Below, piece after piece: positions 17,852 through 26,018 of a stretch of 64,000 nucleotides of DNA. The notes below the pieces were generated by a model. The model was not told where the DNA came from, searched no databases, and saw only the letters and a list, made by a program, of their open reading frames with translations. Positions within the stretch are counted from its first letter, which is position 1. The number at the start of each line of letters is the position of its first letter. Location: assembly GCF_026790145.1 (NCBI RefSeq), contig NZ_JALAMS010000009.1, positions 20,583-84,582 on the forward strand, in the 5' to 3' direction. The DNA comes from Bacillus_I endophytica_A (GTDB lineage Bacteria > Bacillota > Bacilli > Bacillales > Bacillaceae_H). The position numbers and the translations under genes were made by a program.

Positions 17852-17857
17852 ATAATA

Positions 17858-18022
17858 CTATCTTTTTTTAGATTGCTGCTTTTCTTCCAATAAATCAATA
17901 AAGCGATGAATCTTCTCGCTTGTTTGTTTCACATCGCTTTCTTTTGCTGAAGACGTCATTTCCTCTATCATATTTGAAAGCTGCTCTCGTTCTTGTTCTG
18001 TTAGCATTGTCCAATCTGCCAC
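17858..18022 (-). CDS. Small helical protein, unknown (54 residues)
   Basis: Reads MADWTMLTEQEREQLSNMIE and continues as a charged, helix-forming protein ending in KKR. GTG start at 18022 with AGGAGGG eight bases upstream; the stop is next to the shared terminator. Gene-like by its ribosome site, codon use and position. No family recognised. Confidence 0.65.
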   Translation of the reverse strand: MADWTMLTEQEREQLSNMIEEMTSSAKESDVKQTSEKIHRFIDLLEEKQQSKKR

Positions 18023-18235
18023 TGTATCCCTCCTGATATCTTTCCCTTTAAAAATAGATTATTTTTCTCTCTTTATAGCAAACTTTTCTTTCTAGAGCCT
18101 CTTCCAATAGACGGTTCTTTTCCGCTTATAAAGTGCTTTTTCCCCATCTTTCCTATTGTACAAATATCATCTTAGGAGAGCAAAATAAATTTTTTTAATA
18201 GAAAAGGTTTATTCTATGAAAGATTCGGTTATTAC

Positions 18236-18251
18236 TGATAACAGGTTATCA
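18236..18251. promoter_or_regulatory. Perfect palindrome upstream of the HU gene
   Basis: TGATAAC-AG-GTTATCA, perfect 7-bp arms with a 2-base centre, about 75 bases upstream of the -35 of the HU promoter. Possible operator. It differs from the Fur consensus at the centre. Confidence 0.4.
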
Positions 18252-18310
18252 TAAAAACATATCATGCTTCATGTATAACCAAACTAATTTTTTATTTTAA
18301 ACAATTTCTC

Positions 18311-18367
18311 TTGTGTAGAAGAGATGATGCTTGTAAAATGTTTCATATAAAGGATATTTCTACACAA
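18311..18367 (+). promoter_or_regulatory. HU promoter flanked by a 10-bp inverted repeat
   Basis: The -35 TTGTGT (18311-18316) and -10 TAAAAT (18334-18339) are 17 bases apart. A perfect inverted repeat, TTGTGTAGAA (18311-18320) and TTCTACACAA (18358-18367), brackets the promoter: the left arm overlaps the -35 and the right arm falls just after the expected transcription start. This layout suits repression by looping or a folded leader. Confidence 0.55.
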
Positions 18368-18392
18368 AAGCTAAAATGAAGAGGTGTTTAGT

Positions 18393-18665
18393 GTGAATAA
18401 AACAGATTTAATTAATGCAGTAGCTGAAAAAGCAGAACTAAGCAAAAAAGATGCAACAAAAGCTCTTGATGCTTTGTTTGACACAATTTCATCAACATTA
18501 TCAAAAGAAGAGAAAATTCAGCTCATTGGCTTCGGTACATTTGAAGTACGTGAGCGCTCAGCTCGTACAGGCCGTAACCCACAAACAGGAGAAGAAATTC
18601 AAATCCCAGCTTCAAAAGTACCTGCCTTTAAAGCAGGGAAAGAGTTAAAAGAAGCTGTTAAGTAA
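18393..18665 (+). CDS. hup: HU-family DNA-binding protein
   Basis: A 90-residue nucleoid protein close to B. subtilis HBsu: MNKTDLINAVAEKAELSKKD at the start, core IQLIGFGTFEVRERSARTGRN, then GEEIQIPASKVPAFKAGKEL. It binds and bends DNA as a dimer. I use the GTG at 18393, which is correctly spaced from AAGAGGTG and gives the family N-terminus; the GTG at 18384 overlaps that site. The genomic neighbours (yycC, phzF) are not those of B. subtilis hbs, so this may be a second HU paralog. Strong terminator follows. Confidence 0.92.
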   Translation: MNKTDLINAVAEKAELSKKDATKALDALFDTISSTLSKEEKIQLIGFGTFEVRERSARTGRNPQTGEEIQIPASKVPAFKAGKELKEAVK

Positions 18666-18688
18666 ACAAAAAATGTCACTACAAAGGA

Positions 18689-18720
18689 GTCGCCTTCTCA
18701 TTGAGAAGGCGACTTTTTTT
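18689..18720 (+). terminator. Terminator after HU gene
   Basis: GTCGCCTTCTC, 3-base loop, GAGAAGGCGAC followed by seven T. Confidence 0.93.
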
Positions 18721-18737
18721 CCTACCTAACACCTAAC

Positions 18738-19607
18738 CTATACGTTCCATGCACCAGAAGCAATATGTTCGACATATCCACCAACTTCGATATGAAATTT
18801 CTCATCCTTTTTTACTTTTACAAACAAAAGAGAAGGTCTTCCTATCTCATACCCTTGTTCGACCGTCATAGATATAGAGCTTTCCCCAAAATAGCTGTGG
18901 TAGACGCAGTAGGCACCAAGACAGCCATTAGCACTTCCTGTCGCTGGATCTTCTGGGACTCCATAGTAAGAGCAAAAATCACGAGCATGCAGCGTATTCC
19001 CTTCTACTGTTTCAGGACAAAATACCATGATTGCTTTTACTTCTCTATCTTTTATCATTTCAAAATAAGATCTTTCGTTCACAACAATGTTTTTAACGGT
19101 TTGTAGTGTTTTAATAGGAGCAATAATGACAGGTAGTCCTGTTGAAACTTCTTGAACAGGATATGTATCACAAAGCTCTTCTGTCCCTATATTTAAAACA
19201 GCAGCAGCTTCTTCTTTTTCAATCGTTGCCCCAAATGTTGGTTCGTTTTGGAGCATAAAAACTTTTCCATCCTCTTCAAATGTAACTGAAATTGGGCCAA
19301 TTTTGTAACGCAAGGTAATATTTTTCACATCTTCTTCTAATAAATGTTGTCTAATAATATGTGCTGTTCCTAATGTGGGATGACCTGCAAATGGAACCTC
19401 TTCTGTTGGGGTAAAAATCCTTACGTCCCACGCTCCATCCCTTTCTTTATCATCCAAAATAAAAGTTGTTTCAGAGAAATTCACTTCTTTTGCAATCTTC
19501 TGCATCTCTTCTGTTGATAAATGACGAGCATTTTCAAAAACAGCAAGCTGATTTCCGCTGTAGCGCCCTTTTGAAAATACATCAACAATATGAAATTTAA
19601 GGGTCAT
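18738..19607 (-). CDS. PhzF family isomerase-like protein
   Basis: A 289-residue protein of the PhzF/diaminopimelate epimerase fold. Visible signatures: VDVFSKGRYSGNQLAVF at the start, NFSETTFIL with the conserved glutamate, FAGHPTLGTAH, and GVPEDPATGSANGCLGAY near the end. In phenazine producers PhzF isomerises a dihydro-hydroxyanthranilate; stand-alone Bacillus members have no known substrate. No phenazine genes are nearby. ATG follows AAAGGAGG. Monocistronic. Confidence 0.92.
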   Translation of the reverse strand: MTLKFHIVDVFSKGRYSGNQLAVFENARHLSTEEMQKIAKEVNFSETTFILDDKERDGAWDVRIFTPTEEVPFAGHPTLGTAHIIRQHLLEEDVKNITLRYKIGPISVTFEEDGKVFMLQNEPTFGATIEKEEAAAVLNIGTEELCDTYPVQEVSTGLPVIIAPIKTLQTVKNIVVNERSYFEMIKDREVKAIMVFCPETVEGNTLHARDFCSYYGVPEDPATGSANGCLGAYCVYHSYFGESSISMTVEQGYEIGRPSLLFVKVKKDEKFHIEVGGYVEHIASGAWNV

Positions 19608-19729
19608 TACACGTCCTCCTTTTTATAAATTTTACCATATCCTATTAAAATATATATTTGTTAGTTTTCGAGTCTCATGCTTCAGGTTGCTGTTATTTAC
19701 TAGTTACAATAAGAACGTCAGCAACTTAT

Positions 19730-19776
19730 AAAAAGAGCTAATTTCCCAGCTCTATATCAGAAATTAGCTCTTTTTA
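19730..19776 (-). terminator. Terminator after ABC exporter operon
   Basis: AAAGAGCTAATTT and its complement form a 13 to 15-bp stem with a 16-base loop and a T-tract on the minus strand, downstream of the permease at 19816. Confidence 0.88.
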
Positions 19777-19815
19777 TTCTTTTAACTTCTTTGATTATAG
19801 GCAAGACAAGTTTTG

Positions 19816-20955
19816 TTAAACAAACGTTCTTACACTTTTATTTCGACTAAATTTATAGATAGCAATCAAAAAGAAAGCAATCCCAAATGAAAACAGCACA
19901 ATAAAATTCATATACAAATCTTCTAATCCTCTTCCTTCTTGAAATGATGTAATAGTTTCTAATACCCATTTTTGTGGAAGAAAGTCAGCAATTTTCTGAA
20001 TAGAATCTGGCATGACTTCAATAGGCCAAAAGCAGCCTGATAGCATGCATGTAGGAATAAGTACGGCATTTTGTAAAGCAGGTGCTGCAGAAGTTGAATT
20101 TACAAAGGAAATGAGCGCTAATGAAAGCCCGACGGAAACAAAAGAGAATAAGAACATAAGAGAAAAAAGTTTCCAGGACGGCATTCCGTAATCAATGTGA
20201 AAAACAGCTTTCATAACGGTTAACGTTAAGATAACCTGTACGCTCATCACAATCATATTTACAATAATATTTGCTGCTACATACTGTCTTGCTGTAATAG
20301 GAGCTGCCGTAATTCTATAATAAGTTCTCGTCTCTTTCTCTTTTAAAATAAGCAGTGATAGTGACATAGCAAAGGACAACATGATGACAATTAGAAAACC
20401 AATGGAGCTGTACGTCATTTGCTTATACTGAGATGTGTTTTCAAGAGCTGCAGCTGTGACCCTAACTTCAGAGTTCTGATAGCGGTTATAAACAAGCTGA
20501 AACTCTTCATTACCCTCTGTTCCACGCGCAATTGAAGCCACATTATCAATATAACTAGAAAGATAGCTTTTTACAAAAGCCGTCGCTTCTTCTCCTTTAA
20601 GAGATACAAGCTCAACCCCTTCTGGTTTTCCTCTTTTAACACTTTCTTCAAATCCGCTTTTAAAAATAACAATAAGATCTTTTTCTCCTGCTGTTAGAGA
20701 TTCCTCTTGTTGTTTAATTGAAATTTTTTCAACATTCGTATTTTCTAGCCCTTTTAAAAACGAGAAAGTGTCTTTTGTAAGTCCGCTTTTATCTTCATCA
20801 ACAACGCCAATTCGGATGTCCGGATTGGCACTTCCATGTATAACCGTTGATAAAATAATCCCTGCAAGAGGAATAAACAAATATAAAAGAAGACCTCCTT
20901 TCATATTTAACAAGCTTTTTATAATATTTTTTATAATCCATCCTGTTTCTTTCAC
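19816..20955 (-). CDS. ABC-2 type permease, LnrN-like
   Basis: A 379-residue permease with one N-terminal membrane helix (about 22-40), a large extracytoplasmic region (about 45-180) and five C-terminal helices (180-370). This is the usual ABC-2/LnrMN layout. It abuts the other permease gene with no spacing, and both follow one ATPase gene. In B. subtilis the LnrLMN exporter, driven by the LnrJK two-component system, confers resistance to linearmycin-type polyenes. The gene order here supports a similar membrane-active compound exporter; the substrate is inference. Confidence 0.87.
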   Translation of the reverse strand: MKETGWIIKNIIKSLLNMKGGLLLYLFIPLAGIILSTVIHGSANPDIRIGVVDEDKSGLTKDTFSFLKGLENTNVEKISIKQQEESLTAGEKDLIVIFKSGFEESVKRGKPEGVELVSLKGEEATAFVKSYLSSYIDNVASIARGTEGNEEFQLVYNRYQNSEVRVTAAALENTSQYKQMTYSSIGFLIVIMLSFAMSLSLLILKEKETRTYYRITAAPITARQYVAANIIVNMIVMSVQVILTLTVMKAVFHIDYGMPSWKLFSLMFLFSFVSVGLSLALISFVNSTSAAPALQNAVLIPTCMLSGCFWPIEVMPDSIQKIADFLPQKWVLETITSFQEGRGLEDLYMNFIVLFSFGIAFFLIAIYKFSRNKSVRTFV

Positions 20956-22080
20956 TTATAGTCCCTCCCGTCTCTGCAAAGCAAAAATAGTGATTAAAAT
21001 AAGCAGTAAAGCGATCCCTATATTACTAAAGAGAACAGTGAAAGCTGTGTCAAAACTTCCAGCATATATAACATCTAAAATTCCTTTATTTGCCCAATGA
21101 AGGGGAGAAAGATTTACGATAAGATGCAAAAATGTGCCCTTTTCTGCTGTGAAAGGAAAATATGCTCCTCCAAAAAAGTTAGCGAGCTGTACAAAGACAA
21201 TGGAAATAACGCTTGTTGTTTGAGGGGTTTTAGCAATATAGCTAATACAAATTCCTAAACTGACGGCTAGAAATACTTCCGTAGCTAAAAGGAGGAAAAT
21301 AAGAAAAAGATGATCCCCCCAATTCGCTTTAAAAATGTATTTACTAAATAAAATAACTGCTAAGAGGAACATCATATTCACTACTAAATTCCCTAAAACC
21401 TTGCCAACGAAAATTTCAAACTTGCTAATTGGTGAAGATAGAAGTCTGTCACTCGTATGAAGCACTGTTTCTCCTCTTAAAAGATGAAAACTATGAAACA
21501 AGCTAAAAAATGCTGTCATTGTTGTCATCACAACAGCGTAGTAATCCATCGCATTTGGCTTATCTGGTGAGTTTAGTGACCTTTCTTTCATGTAGTCACT
21601 GTTGCTTGCTGTTATAGCTTCTTCTATTCCTTTAGGATTTATTTTAGCTACTTCATATACAGCATTATATCGATCTACGAAATTTTGCATAATAGCTTGA
21701 ACAACGCTTTGTTCAACAGAAGCAGTGCTATTTTTATAAATTTTCACCTCTTTTGAGTGAAGTTCAATATAAGCTGTATATTCCCCCTTCCTTATCGCTT
21801 CTTTTCCATCTAATCTTCCCTTTGCTTCCTTAAAAGATAGATCATTTTCTTTCTCCATTTCTTTTATAAAACTTTTAAAACTTTCGGTAAATTCACTGTC
21901 TCCTTTACTTTTATACAGAACGTTCACCTCATTAATAGATACATCTTTTGAAAACGCTCCTGAAAGAGCTGTTCCTAAAATAAACATAAGACCAATCGGA
22001 AGAGCGAGATAAAAAAGAAACATTTGTTTATCTCGACAGTAGCTTTTTACTTCCTTTACCATCAGATTGATTATCCTCAT
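20956..22080 (-). CDS. ABC-2 type permease, LnrM-like
   Basis: A 374-residue permease of the same topology as its neighbour: helix at about 20-40, extracytoplasmic region to about 175, then helices to the C-terminus. It has the ribosome site GAAAGGAGGG and begins 17 bases after the ATPase stop. The two permeases probably form a heterodimer with the single ATPase. Confidence 0.87.
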   Translation of the reverse strand: MRIINLMVKEVKSYCRDKQMFLFYLALPIGLMFILGTALSGAFSKDVSINEVNVLYKSKGDSEFTESFKSFIKEMEKENDLSFKEAKGRLDGKEAIRKGEYTAYIELHSKEVKIYKNSTASVEQSVVQAIMQNFVDRYNAVYEVAKINPKGIEEAITASNSDYMKERSLNSPDKPNAMDYYAVVMTTMTAFFSLFHSFHLLRGETVLHTSDRLLSSPISKFEIFVGKVLGNLVVNMMFLLAVILFSKYIFKANWGDHLFLIFLLLATEVFLAVSLGICISYIAKTPQTTSVISIVFVQLANFFGGAYFPFTAEKGTFLHLIVNLSPLHWANKGILDVIYAGSFDTAFTVLFSNIGIALLLILITIFALQRREGL

Positions 22081-22097
22081 AAATCCTCCCTCCTTTC

Positions 22098-23033
22098 CTA
22101 GTCTCTTAGATTACGCCCTGTTAATGTTAAAAACACCGTTTCTAAATTAGGCGCTTTTTCTTCCAATGAACTTATTTCTACTTCTGCTTTCAGTAAAGTT
22201 TGAATAATTTTATTCAAGTTTTGAATTTCTACATCTGAATAAATTTTAATTATATTTCCTTCAATGCTTGCACGCTTTACTCCACCAATTTCTTCGATAG
22301 ATTCACAATTAACATGCAAGGGATCTTTCACTTCAACCCATAGCTCTTTTACATCTGTAATCAGCGACTTAAGATTTTCTTTTGATCCTTTTGCAATAAT
22401 TTTGCCATGGTCAACAATCGCAATGTTCGTACATAGCGCTTCTACTTCTTCCATATAATGACTTGTGTAAATGATGGTAGAACCTATTTCATTAAGCTTT
22501 TTGACTGATTCCAAAATGTGTTTACGAGACTGAGGATCAATACCAACCGTTGGTTCATCCATAATTAATAGCTTTGGTCGATGTGCAATCGCACATGCAA
22601 TATTCAGACGGCGTTTCATTCCTCCTGAGAAACTTTTCGGAAAACTTTTTGCTTTATCTATAAGCCCTACAAACTCTAAAGCTTCTTCAACACGCTGTTT
22701 TAACAAACTTCCTCTTAGTCCATAAAGTCCAGCGAAGAATTTAATATTTTCACTTGCTGTTAGATTTTCATAAATGGCAATATCTTGCGGAACAATTCCA
22801 ACATTCATTTTGGCAAACTTTCGGTGTTTAGTAATGCTTTTTCCTAAAATCTCAATTTCACCTTCTGTAATTTGCAACAAGCTTGCTATCATATTAATCG
22901 TTGTACTTTTTCCAGCTCCATTCGCTCCAAGCAAACCAAAAATCTCACCTTTTTGGATTGATAAAGACATATTATCAACAGCGATAAAGTCATTAAATTT
23001 TCTTGTGACATTTCTCAATTCTAAAACGTTCAT
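22098..23033 (-). CDS. ABC transporter ATPase, LnrL-like
   Basis: A 311-residue ATPase: Walker A GLLGANGAGKSTT (about 34-46), signature FSGGMKRRLNIA, Walker B LLIMDEPTVGID, H-switch YTSHYMEE, and a C-terminal extension (220-311) typical of drug-resistance (DrrA/LnrL) ATPases. It powers the two permeases downstream. It is separated from the upstream histidine kinase by a strong terminator, so it probably has its own promoter controlled by the response regulator. Confidence 0.92.
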   Translation of the reverse strand: MNVLELRNVTRKFNDFIAVDNMSLSIQKGEIFGLLGANGAGKSTTINMIASLLQITEGEIEILGKSITKHRKFAKMNVGIVPQDIAIYENLTASENIKFFAGLYGLRGSLLKQRVEEALEFVGLIDKAKSFPKSFSGGMKRRLNIACAIAHRPKLLIMDEPTVGIDPQSRKHILESVKKLNEIGSTIIYTSHYMEEVEALCTNIAIVDHGKIIAKGSKENLKSLITDVKELWVEVKDPLHVNCESIEEIGGVKRASIEGNIIKIYSDVEIQNLNKIIQTLLKAEVEISSLEEKAPNLETVFLTLTGRNLRD

Positions 23034-23074
23034 ACCATCACCCTTTCAGTTCCTTATCTTTTCTCATTGTAAAT

Positions 23075-23115
23075 AAAAAACATGAACTTCCGTAGTGCAG
23101 AAGTTCATGTTTTTT
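23075..23115 (-). terminator. Terminator between kinase and ABC genes
   Basis: Perfect stem of about 16 bp (AAAAAACATGAACTTC and complement) with a 9-base loop and T-run on both strands. It splits the regulatory genes from the exporter genes. Confidence 0.9.
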
Positions 23116-23153
23116 AGATGAGAATATTCACTATTTTTCAGGAAGAAACACAT

Positions 23154-24281
23154 TTAAGATGATAAAGGGAGTAGCGTTGTAACAGAAAAGCCGTTTGATC
23201 CATCTACAATAATCTGTCCGTTTAAAGATGCAGCACGCTCTTCCATTCCCATAATTCCCATTCCTTTTATTACTTTCTCTGCTCCTGTTCCATTGTCTTT
23301 TATTCCGGCCTTAACCACTTTATTTAACACAGCTACTTCAACTGTAATCTCACTTGCATTGCTATGCTTTAGAGAATTTGTAAGTCCTTCCGCAATATTT
23401 TCATACACAATCTTCCAATAGATTGGTCCCATTTTATCTAAATCTCCGCTATACAAAAAAGAGGTAGAAACGTTCGTTCGAACGATAAACTCATTAATAA
23501 GCGTTTTAAGCTGATTTACGCCCATTTGTTCTGAGGGAGGTTTAATTTTTTTTAACGTCAACCTGATACTTTCAATTCCTTCACTGGAAATATTAATAGC
23601 ATTTTGCAAAAGCTCTTTTGCTTTTTTTTCATCACGCCCTAGAAGCTGTTTTGAGGCTTCCATCTGAATTAAAGCTCCTGTCATTGCATGCCCGATTTTA
23701 TCGTGAATTTCTTGAGAAAGACGATTGCGTTCTTCAAGCTTAAACATATACTGAGATTGCTTTTTCCATTCCTCTTTTTCATGAAGATTTCGCTTTGTAT
23801 CGTGAAGGTCCTTGCGAAGATTTAATTCTTTTTGTTCCAAGAAAACAATTCTACTTGTATAGCGAGCTAATATTATAAACGTTAAAAATGTAAAGACAGT
23901 CACAAATCCGTATAAAATTTGCACATGATACGGAAGAAAAAAGAGAACAATAAGAGCGGCAGGCATACCCCATTCTAGTCTTTTCCTCTGATAAAAAAGA
24001 AGTTCGTATATGTTTAACGGAAGAAGTAAAAGAAAGAAGATATGAAGCAATGTAGTACTTATAACAAGCACTGTAAGAGATAAAAGCAATACAACAAGCT
24101 TCACGTTTCTTTTCTTCATAATATAAAGTAAAACATTGAGACAAACATAAAGTAAAAGTGAACATACTACCCATGGAACTTTTTCTCCACCCTCATTTAC
24201 ATACTGGAGGATAAAGTACAAGAGCAGTACCGCTTTACTGTATAAAACCCATTCTTCCATTAGCTGTTCTTTTCTAACCAT
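23154..24281 (-). CDS. Sensor histidine kinase (NarL/LiaS-like group), LnrJ-like
   Basis: A 375-residue kinase. About five membrane helices lie in the first 140 residues with hardly any extracytoplasmic loop, so it probably senses within the membrane. A linker coiled coil (145-180) leads to HisKA_3 with the phospho-acceptor H193 in QEIHDKIGHAM, then a HATPase domain (IAEGLTNSLKHSNA for the N-box; DNGTGAEKVIKGMGIMGMEER for the G-boxes). Its start codon overlaps the stop of the response regulator gene (TAATG), so they are co-translated. Confidence 0.92.
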   Translation of the reverse strand: MVRKEQLMEEWVLYSKAVLLLYFILQYVNEGGEKVPWVVCSLLLYVCLNVLLYIMKKRNVKLVVLLLSLTVLVISTTLLHIFFLLLLPLNIYELLFYQRKRLEWGMPAALIVLFFLPYHVQILYGFVTVFTFLTFIILARYTSRIVFLEQKELNLRKDLHDTKRNLHEKEEWKKQSQYMFKLEERNRLSQEIHDKIGHAMTGALIQMEASKQLLGRDEKKAKELLQNAINISSEGIESIRLTLKKIKPPSEQMGVNQLKTLINEFIVRTNVSTSFLYSGDLDKMGPIYWKIVYENIAEGLTNSLKHSNASEITVEVAVLNKVVKAGIKDNGTGAEKVIKGMGIMGMEERAASLNGQIIVDGSNGFSVTTLLPLSS

Positions 24282-24919
24282 TAATCTACTTTCCCTGTTA
24301 AATAATAGATGGCAATTTTTGTTCGATGTCCTAAATTACCTTTTGATAAAATCGTACTCACATAATTTGCGATTGTTCCCTCTGACATAAACAGCTTTGC
24401 CGCGATTTCTTTATTAGAAAGTCCTTTTGCAATAAGAGACATAACCATAATTTCTCTTTCTGTAAAAAGATTTTGATCAATTCTTACCTCTTCTTTAGCA
24501 GGCTGTAAGTTTGATTTAATTTTATCAAGTACAACATCTTGCATAACAGTGTGTCCCATATAAACACTTTTGATAGCATCCCGGATTCGCTCAGGATCGT
24601 TGTTTTTTAGTAAATAACCACGCGCCCCGTTCCTTATTGCGTCCAATACATATTCATCATCGTCAAACGTTGTGAGAATAAGCGGTTTTACGTTTGTTTT
24701 CTCGCTCAACATCTTTGTTGCTTCAACTCCGTTCATATTAGGCATACGAATATCTAACAGAGCTACATCAGGAGAGTGATGTTCACAATACGCTACAGCT
24801 TCTTTTCCATCTACAAAAAGGCCCACTACATCAAATTCTTCATATGTACTCAAAATAATTTTCATTCCTTCGCGGACGAATGAGTTATCATCTGCAATAA
24901 TCACCTTAATTTTCTCCAT
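24281..24919 (-). CDS. NarL-family response regulator, LnrK-like
   Basis: A 212-residue regulator: receiver domain (1-120) with acidic pocket D10-D11 and phospho-acceptor D56 in ALLDIRMP, and a LuxR-type HTH (about 145-205; GLSNKEIAAKLFMSEGTIANYV). First gene of the operon, partner of the overlapping kinase. By position it should activate the ABC exporter genes downstream. Confidence 0.93.
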   Translation of the reverse strand: MEKIKVIIADDNSFVREGMKIILSTYEEFDVVGLFVDGKEAVAYCEHHSPDVALLDIRMPNMNGVEATKMLSEKTNVKPLILTTFDDDEYVLDAIRNGARGYLLKNNDPERIRDAIKSVYMGHTVMQDVVLDKIKSNLQPAKEEVRIDQNLFTEREIMVMSLIAKGLSNKEIAAKLFMSEGTIANYVSTILSKGNLGHRTKIAIYYLTGKVD

Positions 24920-25214
24920 TTATTTCCCCACTTTTATGCATTTAAGTATTTTTTTGTTTATTATAACACGGTGCTTTATTGTTCATTTTACAAAGTCTTG
25001 TTATTTTTTAAAGATTCTTCGTACATATTAGAAGTAAAACCTCATCATTATAGAGTTATTTTCCATTGCATTCGCTATTACAAAGTTTTTCATTTTGATT
25101 ACAAAGTGCAAAAATAAAGCTCAAAGGTTTCTTTTTCTATCGATATGCTTTACAATGCCCACTAGATACTTTTTTAGAAAAGATATCTATTTTTGTTTCA
25201 GAAAGGAGAAAGTC

Positions 25215-25991
25215 ATGAAGAAATTCACGTATCCTCTTATCGCAGGATTATTAGCCGTTACGCTCACTGCATGTGGTTCAAACGATGACAATGCAAGCGA
25301 TAAATCAAAAGATACTCAAACTGAACAGCAAACAAGTAAAAAAGATCAAGAAAAACAAATGAAAGAAATGCAAGAAAAGCTTGCTAAACAAAAAGTAGAT
25401 GAGAAAAAAGTAGTTGCAACAGTTAACGGACAAAAAATACTTGGAAGCGACTATAATATGGCTCTCTCTACTTCTCAAAGTCAAATGCAACAATATGGAC
25501 AAGATCCAACTTCAAAAGAAGCTGCTAAACAAATAAAGAAACAAACGTTAGATGGTCTAGTCAACCAAGAATTGATTTCTCAAGATGCTGCTAAAAAAGG
25601 CTATAAAGCAACAAACGAAGAAATTCAAAAAGAGCTTGATGAAGTTAAAAAACCTTATAAAACAGATAAAGAATTCAATAAAGCATTAAAAGAAGCTGAT
25701 TTAAGTTTAGATGACTTGAAGGCTCAAATTAGTGACGTTGTTCAAACGAACAAATATGTGGAAAAAGAAATCCCTAAAGGAACAGTAACAGACAAACAGA
25801 TTCAAGATACTTATGATCAACAAGTACAACAGCTGAAGCAAAGCGATAGTAAGCAACAGCAAGAAGTTCCAAAATTAGAGGATGTAAAACCTCAAATTAA
25901 ACAAAGCCTTGAAGAACAAAATCAGCAAGAAAACTTGATGAACAAAGTGAATGAACTGAAAAAAGACGGAAAAGTAGATGTTAAGATATAA
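25215..25991 (+). CDS. SurA_N-domain lipoprotein without PPIase domain
   Basis: A 258-residue secreted lipoprotein. Signal peptide with lipobox LTAC (cysteine 20), a Gln/Lys-rich linker (about 25-65), then the chaperone-type SurA N-terminal domain (VVATVNGQKILGSDYN through about 230). PrsA-type foldases carry a parvulin domain in the middle; none of its motifs is visible here, so this is probably a chaperone only. ATG at 25215 follows AGAAAGGAG. An in-frame extension upstream lacks a ribosome site and would bury the signal peptide. Monocistronic with a terminator. Confidence 0.85.
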   Translation: MKKFTYPLIAGLLAVTLTACGSNDDNASDKSKDTQTEQQTSKKDQEKQMKEMQEKLAKQKVDEKKVVATVNGQKILGSDYNMALSTSQSQMQQYGQDPTSKEAAKQIKKQTLDGLVNQELISQDAAKKGYKATNEEIQKELDEVKKPYKTDKEFNKALKEADLSLDDLKAQISDVVQTNKYVEKEIPKGTVTDKQIQDTYDQQVQQLKQSDSKQQQEVPKLEDVKPQIKQSLEEQNQQENLMNKVNELKKDGKVDVKI

Positions 25992-26018
25992 AAAACCAGC
26001 CTAACGGCTGGTTTTTTA
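25991..26018. terminator. Bidirectional terminator
   Basis: AAAAACCAGCC, short loop, GGCTGGTTTTTT between the convergent lipoprotein and ABC permease genes. Confidence 0.9.
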
